From NCBI RefSeq assembly GCF_009936045.1, contig NZ_QWEQ01000011.1, forward strand, positions 103,726 to 167,725: DNA of 64,000 bases, in the 5' to 3' direction. This DNA comes from Emergencia sp. 1XD21-10. Lineage in GTDB: Bacteria; Bacillota; Clostridia; Peptostreptococcales; Anaerovoracaceae. The number at the start of each line of letters is the position of its first letter. Position 1 is the first letter of the stretch. Shown piece after piece: positions 50,737-60,021 of the stretch. The translations under genes and the position numbers were made by a program. Below the pieces are notes generated by a model that ran no database searches, had not been told where the DNA came from, and was given only the letters and a program-made list of their open reading frames with translations.

Positions 50737-51860
50737 CTTTCCTGCCCTCCTATGGTCTCTAATAAACGCTTTATTGCTAAAAAACGCGGTTCTTTCTGTA
50801 TAGGCGCAAACGCCGGATGCTGAAAAATCTGCGCAGCACTTTCCAAAATCACTTTCTTACTGCGCGGCGCTCCTCCGCCCTGCACCAGCGTCTCAAACCA
50901 ATCCCCCATTTTATCAAAATAGCTGTCGCCGCAAAGCCGAAATCCGTTTTCTTCACAGCTTCCGATACATTTTACGTAGCGTTCCAAACGGTTCAAAGCC
51001 TCTTCATGCATGGAATAACACATATAAACAACGGCTGCCTGCATATGATATATGGCCTCGTTGGGATGCGTCATCTCCTTATTCCAGTCTTCCAAAAGGC
51101 TATCCACGCGCCTGATGGTTTCCATGCAAAAATTCCGGTCATCCTTCCTTAACGACATGCGCCAAACTGCATCAGACATCAATATGATTAGATGTATATA
51201 CATGCTTACCTGCGCAAAGCTATCCGCCTGCTCATTTTCTCCTAGCATCTGATATGCCTGAATCAAAAGCCCGTCGCTCTGTACCGCTAAACGATATGGA
51301 CTCAATGTTTCTTCCAAACACTCTACAACGTCCGCAGCTTTTCCCAACTGTAACAGTGCTGTAGCACGCATCATCTGCGCATCACCGCAAAGACCTACAT
51401 CCCCACTCTGAGAACTGATATGATCAAAGAGGGCTATCGCATCTTCCAAAATCGTTTCCTGCTGCTTCCTGCTCTCCGCCAGCATAAAATGATTGATCCA
51501 CAGCGAACCTATATAGAACAAAAAACGATAACAGCTGTAGTATTGCTTCACTAGCTTCCTGCTCCGACTCATGGTCTGTTCAAACCGTTCCCGTATCGCA
51601 AATTCCTCCGACAATTCCTCATAAATCCCCTGTATCTGTTCTTTACTCAACTGCGGCTCATATCCCACCAGTTGATCGATTGTTACATCAAAGAAAGCAG
51701 CAAGTTTAGGCAGCATCAATATATCCGGCAGCGACTGTTTCGTCTCCCACTTAGATATAGACGCCTTAGTTACGCCAAGAAAATCCGCCAGCTGTTCCTG
51801 GGTCATTCCCCGTCCCCTGCGCAAACAAGTGATGTTCTCTGAAAAACTCAAAATATTCAT
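50733..51860 (-). CDS. XRE-family regulator with TPR-like C-terminal domain
   Basis: The 375-residue protein starts at 51860 with GGAGG 7 nt upstream. Residues about 7-65 form a helix-turn-helix of the XRE family (MTQEQLADFLGVTKASISKW). The remaining 300 residues are helical repeats (AMMRATALLQLGKAADVVEC, AAVVYMCYSMHEEALNRLER), as in Rgg/PlcR-like regulators that sense peptides. It heads the ABC exporter operon and probably regulates it in response to a peptide or to the exported compound. Confidence 0.88.
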   Translation of the reverse strand: MNILSFSENITCLRRGRGMTQEQLADFLGVTKASISKWETKQSLPDILMLPKLAAFFDVTIDQLVGYEPQLSKEQIQGIYEELSEEFAIRERFEQTMSRSRKLVKQYYSCYRFLFYIGSLWINHFMLAESRKQQETILEDAIALFDHISSQSGDVGLCGDAQMMRATALLQLGKAADVVECLEETLSPYRLAVQSDGLLIQAYQMLGENEQADSFAQVSMYIHLIILMSDAVWRMSLRKDDRNFCMETIRRVDSLLEDWNKEMTHPNEAIYHMQAAVVYMCYSMHEEALNRLERYVKCIGSCEENGFRLCGDSYFDKMGDWFETLVQGGGAPRSKKVILESAAQIFQHPAFAPIQKEPRFLAIKRLLETIGGQER

Positions 51861-51986
51861 CCTTACACCTCCTACAGTTATTATATCCAGCCCGCTCACT
51901 CTGCTCAATAGAGATGCACGATATTTCGCGAAGATAAATCAACCGGCAGGAAACTTTTTCTCTGGAAAAGAGACCATAACAGACAA

Positions 51987-52022
51987 AAAACAGGGCTGAC
52001 CATCATCGGTTCACCCTGTTTT
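51987..52022 (-). terminator. Terminator of deoD
   Basis: AAACAGGG (51987-51994) pairs with CCCTGTTT (52014-52021), with an inner TGA-CC/GG-TCA part. A T-run follows on the minus strand. Confidence 0.8.
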
Positions 52023-52044
52023 CTCTGTTCTATTAAATTTGATC

Positions 52045-52758
52045 TTATCTAATTGCTGTTTCCAGCGCAATTTCCATCATCGTAGTAAATGCGGTCTGCC
52101 TTTCGTCTGAGCTGCAGGATTCCCCTGTAACCATGTGATCGGATACGGTGCAGATGCACAGCGCATTTTTTCCGGCTTTTGCAGCCTGCATGTACAGCGC
52201 TGCCGCTTCCATCTCTACGCCCAACACGCCCATGCTTCTCCACTTGTCGTAATCTCTGGTGCTGTCATAGAATACATCTGATGAAAAAATCGTGCCAATA
52301 TGCGGTTTAACGCCTAAATCAGCAGCCGCTTGCTCAGCCTTTTTCAAAAGATCATAGGAGCACACAGCAGGAAGCACCGCATTGATTTCATACTGAGCAG
52401 CCCAGTTGGAGTTGGTCATGCAAGCCATACCCATGATGATATCTTTGACTTTAACTTCCTCGCGAAGTCCGCCGGCAGTGCCGACTCTGATGATATTCTT
52501 TACATCATAAAAGTTGAACAGCTCATAAGAATAAATCCCGATAGCAGGCATTCCCATACCGGAAGCCATGACGGATACTTTCCTGCCCTTATATGTACCA
52601 GTGTATCCTTGTACACCTCTTACATTGTTGACAAGTTCAGCGCCTTCCAGAAAATTCTCCGCAATAAACTTAGAGCGCAGCGGATCGCCCGGCATAAGTA
52701 CGGTTTCTGCAAAATCGCCCAGCTTCGCTGAAATATGTGGGGTAGGTATATTAGACAT
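52045..52758 (-). CDS. deoD: Purine-nucleoside phosphorylase DeoD
   Basis: The 237-residue protein starts at 52758; an ATG at 52767 directly abuts GGAG and is too close. Signatures are MPGDPLRSKFIAENFL, GMGMPAIGIYSYELFNFY, RVGTAGGLREEVKVKD and VLGVEMEAAALYMQAAKAGK. It cleaves purine nucleosides with phosphate for salvage. It is monocistronic. Confidence 0.96.
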   Translation of the reverse strand: MSNIPTPHISAKLGDFAETVLMPGDPLRSKFIAENFLEGAELVNNVRGVQGYTGTYKGRKVSVMASGMGMPAIGIYSYELFNFYDVKNIIRVGTAGGLREEVKVKDIIMGMACMTNSNWAAQYEINAVLPAVCSYDLLKKAEQAAADLGVKPHIGTIFSSDVFYDSTRDYDKWRSMGVLGVEMEAAALYMQAAKAGKNALCICTVSDHMVTGESCSSDERQTAFTTMMEIALETAIR

Positions 52759-53015
52759 ATCAATCATCTCCTTTTCATTTCTATTTCGTTTATTTTATTA
52801 TATCAATATAGTCCCCCTTATACCAGCGCAATTTGCAAAATAATTTCCCCCTTCATCCGATTCTCTTTTTATTATGAATAAAAGCTTGGAAAAGGCAAGT
52901 TGGATTTTTACTTTTTTCAGACTTTCATTTCTAAAGTTTCTCATCGGAAATTTTTTATTTATTTTATCTGCCTTTATGCTAAAATAGAGTAAGCAACATA
53001 ACCGGAGGTTTTAAT

Positions 53016-54029
53016 ATGAAGAAAAAAATCTGCATTTTATATACAGGCGGCACCATCGGCATGGTTCCCACAGACAAAGGCTATGCGCCAAAGAGGGGTT
53101 ATTTTCACGATGCAATATCGTCTATCGACGATTTAAAAGGAGAGGGCATGCCGGAGTGGGACATGATCGAATTTGAACCGCTGCTGGACTCTTCTAATAT
53201 CGCAGTAGAGCAGTGGAATCAGATTGGCAGGGCAATTCGTGACAACTACGACGCCTATGATGGATTTGTCGTGCTTCACGGCACCGACACTATGGCATAC
53301 ACCGCTTCAGCCCTGTCCTTTATGCTGGAAGGGTTGAACAAACCTGTAGTTGTCACCGGCTCACAGATTCCACTCTGTCAGCTCAGAAGTGACGCTAGAG
53401 ACAATCTGATTACCTCCGTTTTCATCGCCGGACAAGGTATCGTACGTGAGGTCAGTCTTTATTTCGGCGGCAGACTTCTGCGCGGAAATCGCTCAACCAA
53501 AGCCTCCGCTGACGGGCTCATCGCTTTCGATTCTCCCAACTATCACCCGCTGGCGGAAGCCGGAATCGACATCAAATACAATACGGCGGAACTCTTTGAA
53601 CCGAATCCAGACGCTGCTTTTTCACTCACTGAGTTTACGCAGACCTCCATCGGTGTATTAAAAGTATTTCCAGGCATTCAGTTCAGTCTCTTTGAATCCA
53701 TTATGACGGAGAGTCTGAAAGGCATCGTGCTGGAAACCTTCGGCGCAGGCAATATTCCAAGCTACGATAATGCGCTGCTGCCGATTATCAAAAAAGCTTT
53801 TGAACACGGCACCATCATCACCGTCTGCTCCCAGTGCCAGCAGGGCACCGTCAAGCTGGGCGCCTATGAAACCAGTTCTGCACTGACAAGAGCCGGCGCC
53901 GTCAGCGGCTACAACATGACTACAGAAGCTGCTGTTGCCAAGCTATATTACCTGTTCAGTCTCAATCTTCCAAAAGAAGAAATCAAGGCAAAGATGGAAG
54001 AAGATTTGCGTGGGGAATTAACGAAATAA
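53016..54029 (+). CDS. ansA: L-asparaginase, type I
   Basis: The 337-residue protein has the two catalytic Thr regions: YTGGTIGMV (9-17) and VVLHGTDTMAYTASALSFML. The Lys/Asp partner is SDARDNL. There is no signal peptide, so it is the cytosolic low-affinity type. It gives aspartate and ammonia. CGGAGG precedes the ATG. A GC-rich stem (CCCACCC/GGGTGGG, 54034-54066) follows but has no T-run. Confidence 0.93.
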   Translation: MKKKICILYTGGTIGMVPTDKGYAPKRGYFHDAISSIDDLKGEGMPEWDMIEFEPLLDSSNIAVEQWNQIGRAIRDNYDAYDGFVVLHGTDTMAYTASALSFMLEGLNKPVVVTGSQIPLCQLRSDARDNLITSVFIAGQGIVREVSLYFGGRLLRGNRSTKASADGLIAFDSPNYHPLAEAGIDIKYNTAELFEPNPDAAFSLTEFTQTSIGVLKVFPGIQFSLFESIMTESLKGIVLETFGAGNIPSYDNALLPIIKKAFEHGTIITVCSQCQQGTVKLGAYETSSALTRAGAVSGYNMTTEAAVAKLYYLFSLNLPKEEIKAKMEEDLRGELTK

Positions 54030-54146
54030 CAACCCCACCCTTCCTCGAAGCACAGCTTCGGGTGGGTCCCAGGAGCCTGCTTGTCAGCAGACAATAACTA
54101 TAGATGCAAGACGAAGAAAAGGTATACTTACTTCGTCTTTTTTCGT

Positions 54147-55442
54147 CTATTTTTCAATACAAGTAGGATCCATCAGAAAATCATAGATATTTACAGTCAG
54201 AATACCGAATTCATCATAATGGGCAGGTACGACGTCCCCAGTAATGACAATTTTCTTGAAAGAATCATCAATCCTGCGGAATGGTCTGATCTCTTGATTT
54301 CGTTTTTCTTCATCAGGCAGAGAATATGCCGACTGAATATAGTACCGAGCGGAGCCAAGATTGCAGACAAAATCCACCTCCAGCTGCTTTCGAACTACCT
54401 TTCCGTCCTTGTTCTTTTCTGCAATCGGAATCACTCCCACATCTACGCTGTAACCTCGCATGCGAAGTTCATTATAAATCACATTTTCCATGGAATGCGT
54501 TTGTTCAAACTGCCGGAAGTTGATTCTCGCATTACGCAGTCCCAAATCTGAAAAATAGTATTTCTTTGGCGTTTCGATATATGATTTGCCTTTAATGTCA
54601 TACCGCTGCGCGGATTCAATTAGAAAAGAATCCTCAAAACACGCAAGATATTTTTTAATCGTCGCGGAAGTGATTCGGGATTTTTTTACAGTTTTGAAAG
54701 TATTCCTAAGCTTCTCCGGATTGGTCAGAGAGCCGATAGCGGAGGAAAGAATATTCAGCAGATCCTCCAGTTCCCCGTGATTACGAATACGGTTGCGTTT
54801 ATAAATATCCTGCATATAGATTTCGTTAAACAAATTCTGCAAGACTGCCGCTTTATCTCCAGCTCCGTCCCGAAGAACCACCAATGGAATACCGCCATAA
54901 AGCATATATTCAGACAGTCCCTGATACTTGTCTCCCTGATAAACAGTCATAAACTCCGCAAAGCTCAAAGGATACATATGGATTTCATCACCTCTGCCTG
55001 CAAACTCAGTGATAATATCTTTAGAGAGAAATTTTGCATTGCTTCCGGTTACAAACACATCTATATTTTCTTTTCTTAGATAGCTGTTCAGTACAGCCTC
55101 AAAGCAATCCATCAGCTGCACTTCATCCAGAAGCAGATAATACATTTCATCGTCTACAATCTGCGTTCTAATATATGCCATGAATTTTTCAGGATTCACG
55201 CCTCTTTTTTCTTTTTCAATTTGAATTAGGCTTTCGCCAATCAGGAACAAATCATCTGCAGAGTCAAAGGCAAAACGGATAATATGACTCTTGTCCACAC
55301 CGCTCTCCAAAAGATGATGATAAAAGATAGTATTCAGCAAATAAGACTTTCCGCATCTGCGAATACCTGTGATGACTTTAATCAGTCCATTATTTTTTCT
55401 TTTTATCAATTTATCCAGATAAAAATCTCTTCGGATTTCCAT
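54147..55442 (-). CDS. COG1373 AAA+ ATPase with DUF4143-like C-terminal domain (copy 3)
   Basis: The product has 431 residues from 55442, chosen for AAAGGAGG 7 nt upstream; a start at 55484 would lie in the operator-like repeat. Walker A GIRRCGKS (26-33), Walker B YYLLLDEVQLMDCF, then TGSNAKFLSKDIITEFAGRG, KYYFSDLGLRNARINFRQFE and QLEVDFVCNLGSARYYIQSA. This is the second large subfamily of such ATPases, with GIRRCGKS in place of GARQ-GKT. The C-terminal core has D but Q in place of ExK Lys-region residues, so nuclease activity is doubtful. It is monocistronic behind two 36-bp modules. Confidence 0.87.
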   Translation of the reverse strand: MEIRRDFYLDKLIKRKNNGLIKVITGIRRCGKSYLLNTIFYHHLLESGVDKSHIIRFAFDSADDLFLIGESLIQIEKEKRGVNPEKFMAYIRTQIVDDEMYYLLLDEVQLMDCFEAVLNSYLRKENIDVFVTGSNAKFLSKDIITEFAGRGDEIHMYPLSFAEFMTVYQGDKYQGLSEYMLYGGIPLVVLRDGAGDKAAVLQNLFNEIYMQDIYKRNRIRNHGELEDLLNILSSAIGSLTNPEKLRNTFKTVKKSRITSATIKKYLACFEDSFLIESAQRYDIKGKSYIETPKKYYFSDLGLRNARINFRQFEQTHSMENVIYNELRMRGYSVDVGVIPIAEKNKDGKVVRKQLEVDFVCNLGSARYYIQSAYSLPDEEKRNQEIRPFRRIDDSFKKIVITGDVVPAHYDEFGILTVNIYDFLMDPTCIEK

Positions 55443-55458
55443 AGCAAATCCTCCTTTG

Positions 55459-55577
55459 GAATAGATTTTTGCAACTTTTAACACTTTTCTATTCTATTGT
55501 AGCAATTAAACCTACGGAAATCAATATATTAACCGCATTTAGAATAGATTTTTGCAACCTTTAACACTTTTCTATTC
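55459..55577. repeat. Two 36-bp GAATAGA-N22-TCTATTC modules, 83 bp apart, around a promoter
   Basis: Copies at 55459-55494 and 55542-55577 are identical at 39 of 40 positions when the following TATT is included. Each has perfect 7-bp inverted ends. The likely promoter of copy 3 on the minus strand (TTGATT, 18 nt, TACAAT; 55525-55496) lies between them, so one copy covers the start of transcription and the other lies upstream. The 83-bp step is about eight helical turns, fitting looped repression. Confidence 0.85.
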
Positions 55578-55601
55578 TATTATGCCCATCATTTCCTGTC
55601 A

Positions 55602-56774
55602 TTATTTCTCAAAAAATACAATTTTCAGTCCCTGCTCTTCAGCGGTTGCTTTCATATATCGCACAAAAGCTCTGGAAACTTGGTCCATATATTCACCCTG
55701 CCTGGTTTCTATAATCAAACTGCGGTGGCTTGCTACCGCACTCAGTGCTTTCACACAGGCATTCATAATATTTACATCTTTCAGTGTGCTGCTGTCACGA
55801 CCAGCCAGTTCACTCTTCCAAAACTCCTGCTGGATGCTGCCAAGGCAGAATACATCACGCTCGTTCAAAGCTTTATAGAGCAAATCTCCGTGCAGTTCTT
55901 TAAGATCTTTCAAAAGTGCAGACAGCCAAAAGTATGGAATACCCTCCATGCAGGTAATACAAACTCTCTCCTCTGTAGAAACCGCTGCAGAATCTTTTAC
56001 TTTCCGCTCTCTTCGAACAAATGCCTCATACTGAGCACCATCCTGTATCTGCCTGTATTTCTCAGTCAATACTTCTCCGGGTGCAATATTAATACTGAAT
56101 GCCAGCGTATTACTAAAGGTTCTGTAAAAATTGACTGCTTCCGCTCTTTTTCCAATTTTACAGTAAGCGTCCATCACCAGACCAGCAATTTCTTCATTAT
56201 AAGGGTCAATCTTGAGAATCTCCTGCAACACTTCAATCTCACCCTCATAGTTTTCTTCCTGCGCAAGCAGTTCAGCCATCGACTCCATGACCTGTACTTT
56301 CAGCTTTTCAAACTCAATTCTGCGATATAGAATCAGATTGTTGAGTTCCTCACACCCCTTGAAGAAAGCACCCTCATAGAGTTCCCCGGAAAACAGACTG
56401 CGAAAGTGCAAAAGCTCTGCCATAGTGTACTCTTTCTTCCGGTCAAAGCAAGCCGCCTCTATAAAATCGCATCCATATGCATAGTTCTCATTGATTTTGC
56501 AGGCATTGTTATCCGACAGCAAAAACAAATTCCCATCTGCATCTTCTTTGATGATTTTCTTGATTTCCCACAAGTTATAGCGAAGATTATATCTGGCTGC
56601 CTCCTCCTTGCTGTCCGGCCACAAATAAGCGATGATTTTTTCCCGGGAAAGACCTTTCCCCTTACTTTCCATGAGCAGAAAAATTAGTGCGCATGCCTTG
56701 CTTCCCAGCTGCGTCGTAATATCCTTTCCACGATATAAAATTTTTAAATTTCCCAAAAAGAACAATTCCAACAT
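55602..56774 (-). CDS. BTAD/SARP-type transcriptional regulator
   Basis: The 390-residue protein begins with a winged helix of the OmpR/SARP type (about 1-95, FFLGNLKILYRGKDITTQLG, SREKIIAYLWPDSKEEAARY). A bacterial transcriptional activation domain of TPR-like helices follows (about 100-245, EVLQEILKIDPYNEEIAGLV). The last 140 residues are a separate unrecognised domain (about 250-390). It is the last gene of the operon with two amidohydrolases, an M20 peptidase and an NhaC antiporter, and may regulate it. Confidence 0.82.
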   Translation of the reverse strand: MLELFFLGNLKILYRGKDITTQLGSKACALIFLLMESKGKGLSREKIIAYLWPDSKEEAARYNLRYNLWEIKKIIKEDADGNLFLLSDNNACKINENYAYGCDFIEAACFDRKKEYTMAELLHFRSLFSGELYEGAFFKGCEELNNLILYRRIEFEKLKVQVMESMAELLAQEENYEGEIEVLQEILKIDPYNEEIAGLVMDAYCKIGKRAEAVNFYRTFSNTLAFSINIAPGEVLTEKYRQIQDGAQYEAFVRRERKVKDSAAVSTEERVCITCMEGIPYFWLSALLKDLKELHGDLLYKALNERDVFCLGSIQQEFWKSELAGRDSSTLKDVNIMNACVKALSAVASHRSLIIETRQGEYMDQVSRAFVRYMKATAEEQGLKIVFFEK

Positions 56775-56799
56775 TTCTTTACTCCCCGATGTGCCGCAG

Positions 56800-58335
56800 T
56801 TAAAAACGTTCGTAAATAATATCCCCCGACTTCATCGTCATCGTCACTTTGATATCTTTCAGTCTCTCTTTTTCTACCTCAAAGATATCGCAGTCCAGCA
56901 CGATGATATCCGCCAGTTTTCCTTTTTTCAATGTTCCTTTATTCTCTTCCTCAAAAATAGCGTAGGCTCCTTCGCAGGTAAACATTCTGAGGGCATCGTA
57001 CACGTCAATACGATGCTCTTCCACCGGATGATTCACAGCCGCGCTAATACCCAGCAAAGGATTTGCTTCCGTAACGTCACTATCTGAACCACCGCAAATC
57101 CTGACTCCTTTTTCCATGATTTCACGAAATGCGTTTGTCAGTCTGTATCTGCTTCCCAGTCTTCTCTCATAAATCCCGCCCTTTCCGCCGCAATCCAGCT
57201 CGTAAGACGGCTGCATGGAGAAGATGAGATTCAGCCTTTTCGCCCGCTCAACCTGCTCCTCCGTTGCCAGTTCCACATGTTCAAGACGATGACGCAGTGC
57301 AGTTGTCCCCACCTGATACATCGCCTGCACATGCGCAGTAAGCGCCGCTTCGATGGCTCTGTCACCGATGGTATAAAGCGCCAGCTGAATTTCATTTTCG
57401 TAGCATTCCAGCACAAAATCGTTGAGCTGTTGCTGGCTTAGACACAGCGTTCCCATAGTACCTGGGCAGTCCTCATATTCAAAAGAAAGTGCTGCCGTTC
57501 TGTTTTCAATGGTTCCATCGATATAAAGGCTCCCGCCGATTCGCTTCAGCCCCTTCTTTTTTACCTTCTCGATATCCATGGTTTGATAAAACAGCACCAT
57601 ATCAATGGGAAAATCCTTCCCATGGTGGTAAATAAACTCGGCATCCTTATCACTGTAACAAGTCCCGCCCTCCATGGCATTAATCGTAGTAATTCCTTTT
57701 TCCAGCAGTGTCGGCATCAGCTGATTGACTGTATCAAATCTAAATTCATCGGAAAAACTGTCCAAAATATTAGTTCTAAGCAGCGAATTGGCATTTCTTC
57801 TAAAAACACCGGTAGGCATTGACCTTTCATCCAGTTCAATGCCTACAGTTGTAAATGGAATTTTAAAGTAAAGAAGCGCATAGGTGTTTAAAATGCTTAC
57901 CTGGTATTCTTTAGAATTAATCCAGACAGGAACGTCATCACAGCATTGATCCAGCATATTGCGAGTCAGCTGTTTATCTTCCCTAAGGCCATCAAGCGAC
58001 AATCCATAGCCTCGAATCATCTCGCCGGGATGGGCAATCGCTGCTTCTTTTATCCGGGTACTGATTTCTGCAAGACTTTTCACATCGCTCAAATTCAAAC
58101 TCACTGCATTAAAGGCAGTTTGAATGACGTGGAAATGACTGTCGATGAAGCCCGGCAAAACGGTGTGTCCTTCTGCGTCTACAATGACAGTATCTTCCGA
58201 CAAATAGCTTTCAAAATCTTCTCCATATCCTAAATCTAGAATACGCTGATTCCTAACAGCAACCCAGTCGAAGCACTGACCTGCCTCCTCCATAGTCACA
58301 CATTTTCCGTTTTTAATGATAACGTCCGCTAGCAT
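56800..58335 (-). CDS. YtcJ-like amidohydrolase (second of two)
   Basis: The 511-residue protein starts at 58335, 5 nt after GGAGG; an ATG at 58347 contains that site. Metal motifs are DSHFHVIQTAF, ERHRLEHVEL-like HRLEHVELA, and a terminal Asp in CGGSDSDVTEANP. The family (amidohydrolase 3, YtcJ) hydrolyses N-acyl or formyl groups and related amides. The substrate is unknown. It is 17 nt after its paralogue in the same operon; the two differ clearly, suggesting different substrates. Confidence 0.85.
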   Translation of the reverse strand: MLADVIIKNGKCVTMEEAGQCFDWVAVRNQRILDLGYGEDFESYLSEDTVIVDAEGHTVLPGFIDSHFHVIQTAFNAVSLNLSDVKSLAEISTRIKEAAIAHPGEMIRGYGLSLDGLREDKQLTRNMLDQCCDDVPVWINSKEYQVSILNTYALLYFKIPFTTVGIELDERSMPTGVFRRNANSLLRTNILDSFSDEFRFDTVNQLMPTLLEKGITTINAMEGGTCYSDKDAEFIYHHGKDFPIDMVLFYQTMDIEKVKKKGLKRIGGSLYIDGTIENRTAALSFEYEDCPGTMGTLCLSQQQLNDFVLECYENEIQLALYTIGDRAIEAALTAHVQAMYQVGTTALRHRLEHVELATEEQVERAKRLNLIFSMQPSYELDCGGKGGIYERRLGSRYRLTNAFREIMEKGVRICGGSDSDVTEANPLLGISAAVNHPVEEHRIDVYDALRMFTCEGAYAIFEEENKGTLKKGKLADIIVLDCDIFEVEKERLKDIKVTMTMKSGDIIYERF

Positions 58336-58363
58336 AATATCCTCCATGCTGATTTGATTTTTC

Positions 58364-60007
58364 TTATTTCAAATCCCCATAGACGAGGTTGCCTGCAACA
58401 AAAGTATGGGTTACCTTTGTCGTCAGAATTTCCTCTTCCGGGATTTCAAAAATATCTTTATCAAGTACCGCAAGGTCAGCAAAATATCCTTCCTGTAAAA
58501 GTCCCAGAACATCTTCCTGTCCAGTTGCATAATGCGGGTTTCTTGTATATAATGCTACAGCATCAAAACGGCTCAGTTTCTGCTCTGGGTGGTATCCGCC
58601 CTTAGGCGCCCCGTCCAGTCCGCAGCGTGAAACCGCAGCATAAATACCCGGCATCGGGCTGTAGCTTTCTACTGGGCAATCCGAACTTCCTGTCAGACGC
58701 AGCCCTGCCTGCTGTAGTGTATTCCATGCATAAGCGCCATCCATTCTGTCAGGACCCAATCTATCCTCAATCCAGTTCCAGTCAGTAGCAAGGAAAATCG
58801 GCTGAATGTCCAGCACCACTGGCAGTGCCTTCATCCGTGTAAGAAGTTCTTCGTTGATTATCTGCACATGAATAATTCTGAAAGGCAAACGTTTTGCCAG
58901 TTCTTCTTCGGTTGCACCGCATTCCTTTTCCTTTGCCATGGCAGTTTCTATTGCTGTCAAAGTTGCATCAAGCGCTACATCACCAATTGCGTGAATGGCA
59001 GGCTGCAAACCTTTGTGATATGCTGTAAAAATCTTTTCGTTCAGGTCTTCCTGACTGCAGGTCATAAACCCGCTGTTTCCCGGATCATCTGCATAAGGCT
59101 CTTTCAATGCTGCAGAGCGAGAACCCAGTGATCCATCGGTAAACAGCTTGTATCCTCCCTGCTGAACTAAACGATACGGATTGTTGTATTCTTCTTCAGT
59201 CACAGGCTCTTTGTCAAACAACTCATCCAGATAAACTGTAATTCTGACGCCAAGCCCTTCTTTTTCAGCTAATTCTTTGTAGTAGTCTATGTCCTCTGCA
59301 TAGTTCCAAATCTGTGCAGCATAGGTATGTATATTGGTAATTCCTTTTGCATGCATATCCTGCAGTACAGTCTGATATACCTCATCCTTTACACTTTTAT
59401 CAGACAGCGGATCTGGAATGATAAAGTCAAAGATCTTTGTAGCCTGTTCACGGAAAACGCCATTTGGCATCCCGCTTCCATCCTTTTCCACAATACCGCC
59501 TGTTGGCTGCGGATAGTTCTCATCCACCCCTGCAAGTTCCAGCGCCTTGCTGTTGACAACTGCAGCATGCAGACAAACCCTGCGGATTAAAATCGGATGT
59601 TTGGTGCTGATCTTATCGAGATCCTCTCTGGTCGGCATTCTATTTTCTGCCAGCTTATTCTGGTCAAAAGCTACGCCCTTAATCCAGGTTCCTTCCGGCG
59701 TTTTTTCTGCTTTCTCTCTCATGAGGCTGCATAGTTCATCCATGGTTTTCGCATGTTCCAGATTTACAAAGGTCTGATTCTGACAATAAGCATACATATG
59801 CATATGCGCATCAGATAGTCCTGGAATCACGGTTGCACCTTTCAGGTCATATTTTATGCGGCTGTCGTATGCTTTTGCATCTTCGCTGCTTCCTGCAAAT
59901 ACGATCTTGCCGTCTTGTATTCCAATTGCTTCTACTGTATCTCCGGCAGCCTCCATGGTGTAAATTCTGCCGTTATATAACAGTGTATCTAAGTTTTCCA
60001 TACGCAA
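58364..60007 (-). CDS. YtcJ-like amidohydrolase (first of two)
   Basis: The product has 547 residues. The start is taken as TTG at 60007, 7 nt after GGAGG; an ATG at 60001 is possible. Metal motifs are DAHMHMYAY, KLFTDGSLGSRSAALKEPY, HAIGDVALDATL, RIIHVQI and SSDCPVESYSP. It belongs to the same family as the next gene. It lies 14 nt after the M20 peptidase gene. Together they form a scavenging set for amide-linked or peptide-like compounds. Confidence 0.87.
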   Translation of the reverse strand: MRMENLDTLLYNGRIYTMEAAGDTVEAIGIQDGKIVFAGSSEDAKAYDSRIKYDLKGATVIPGLSDAHMHMYAYCQNQTFVNLEHAKTMDELCSLMREKAEKTPEGTWIKGVAFDQNKLAENRMPTREDLDKISTKHPILIRRVCLHAAVVNSKALELAGVDENYPQPTGGIVEKDGSGMPNGVFREQATKIFDFIIPDPLSDKSVKDEVYQTVLQDMHAKGITNIHTYAAQIWNYAEDIDYYKELAEKEGLGVRITVYLDELFDKEPVTEEEYNNPYRLVQQGGYKLFTDGSLGSRSAALKEPYADDPGNSGFMTCSQEDLNEKIFTAYHKGLQPAIHAIGDVALDATLTAIETAMAKEKECGATEEELAKRLPFRIIHVQIINEELLTRMKALPVVLDIQPIFLATDWNWIEDRLGPDRMDGAYAWNTLQQAGLRLTGSSDCPVESYSPMPGIYAAVSRCGLDGAPKGGYHPEQKLSRFDAVALYTRNPHYATGQEDVLGLLQEGYFADLAVLDKDIFEIPEEEILTTKVTHTFVAGNLVYGDLK

Positions 60008-60021
60008 AGCGATTCCTCCCT

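Noticed and set aside
54034..54066. GC-rich hairpin after ansA as a terminator
   Set aside because: The stem is good but no T-run follows, so I mention it only with ansA.
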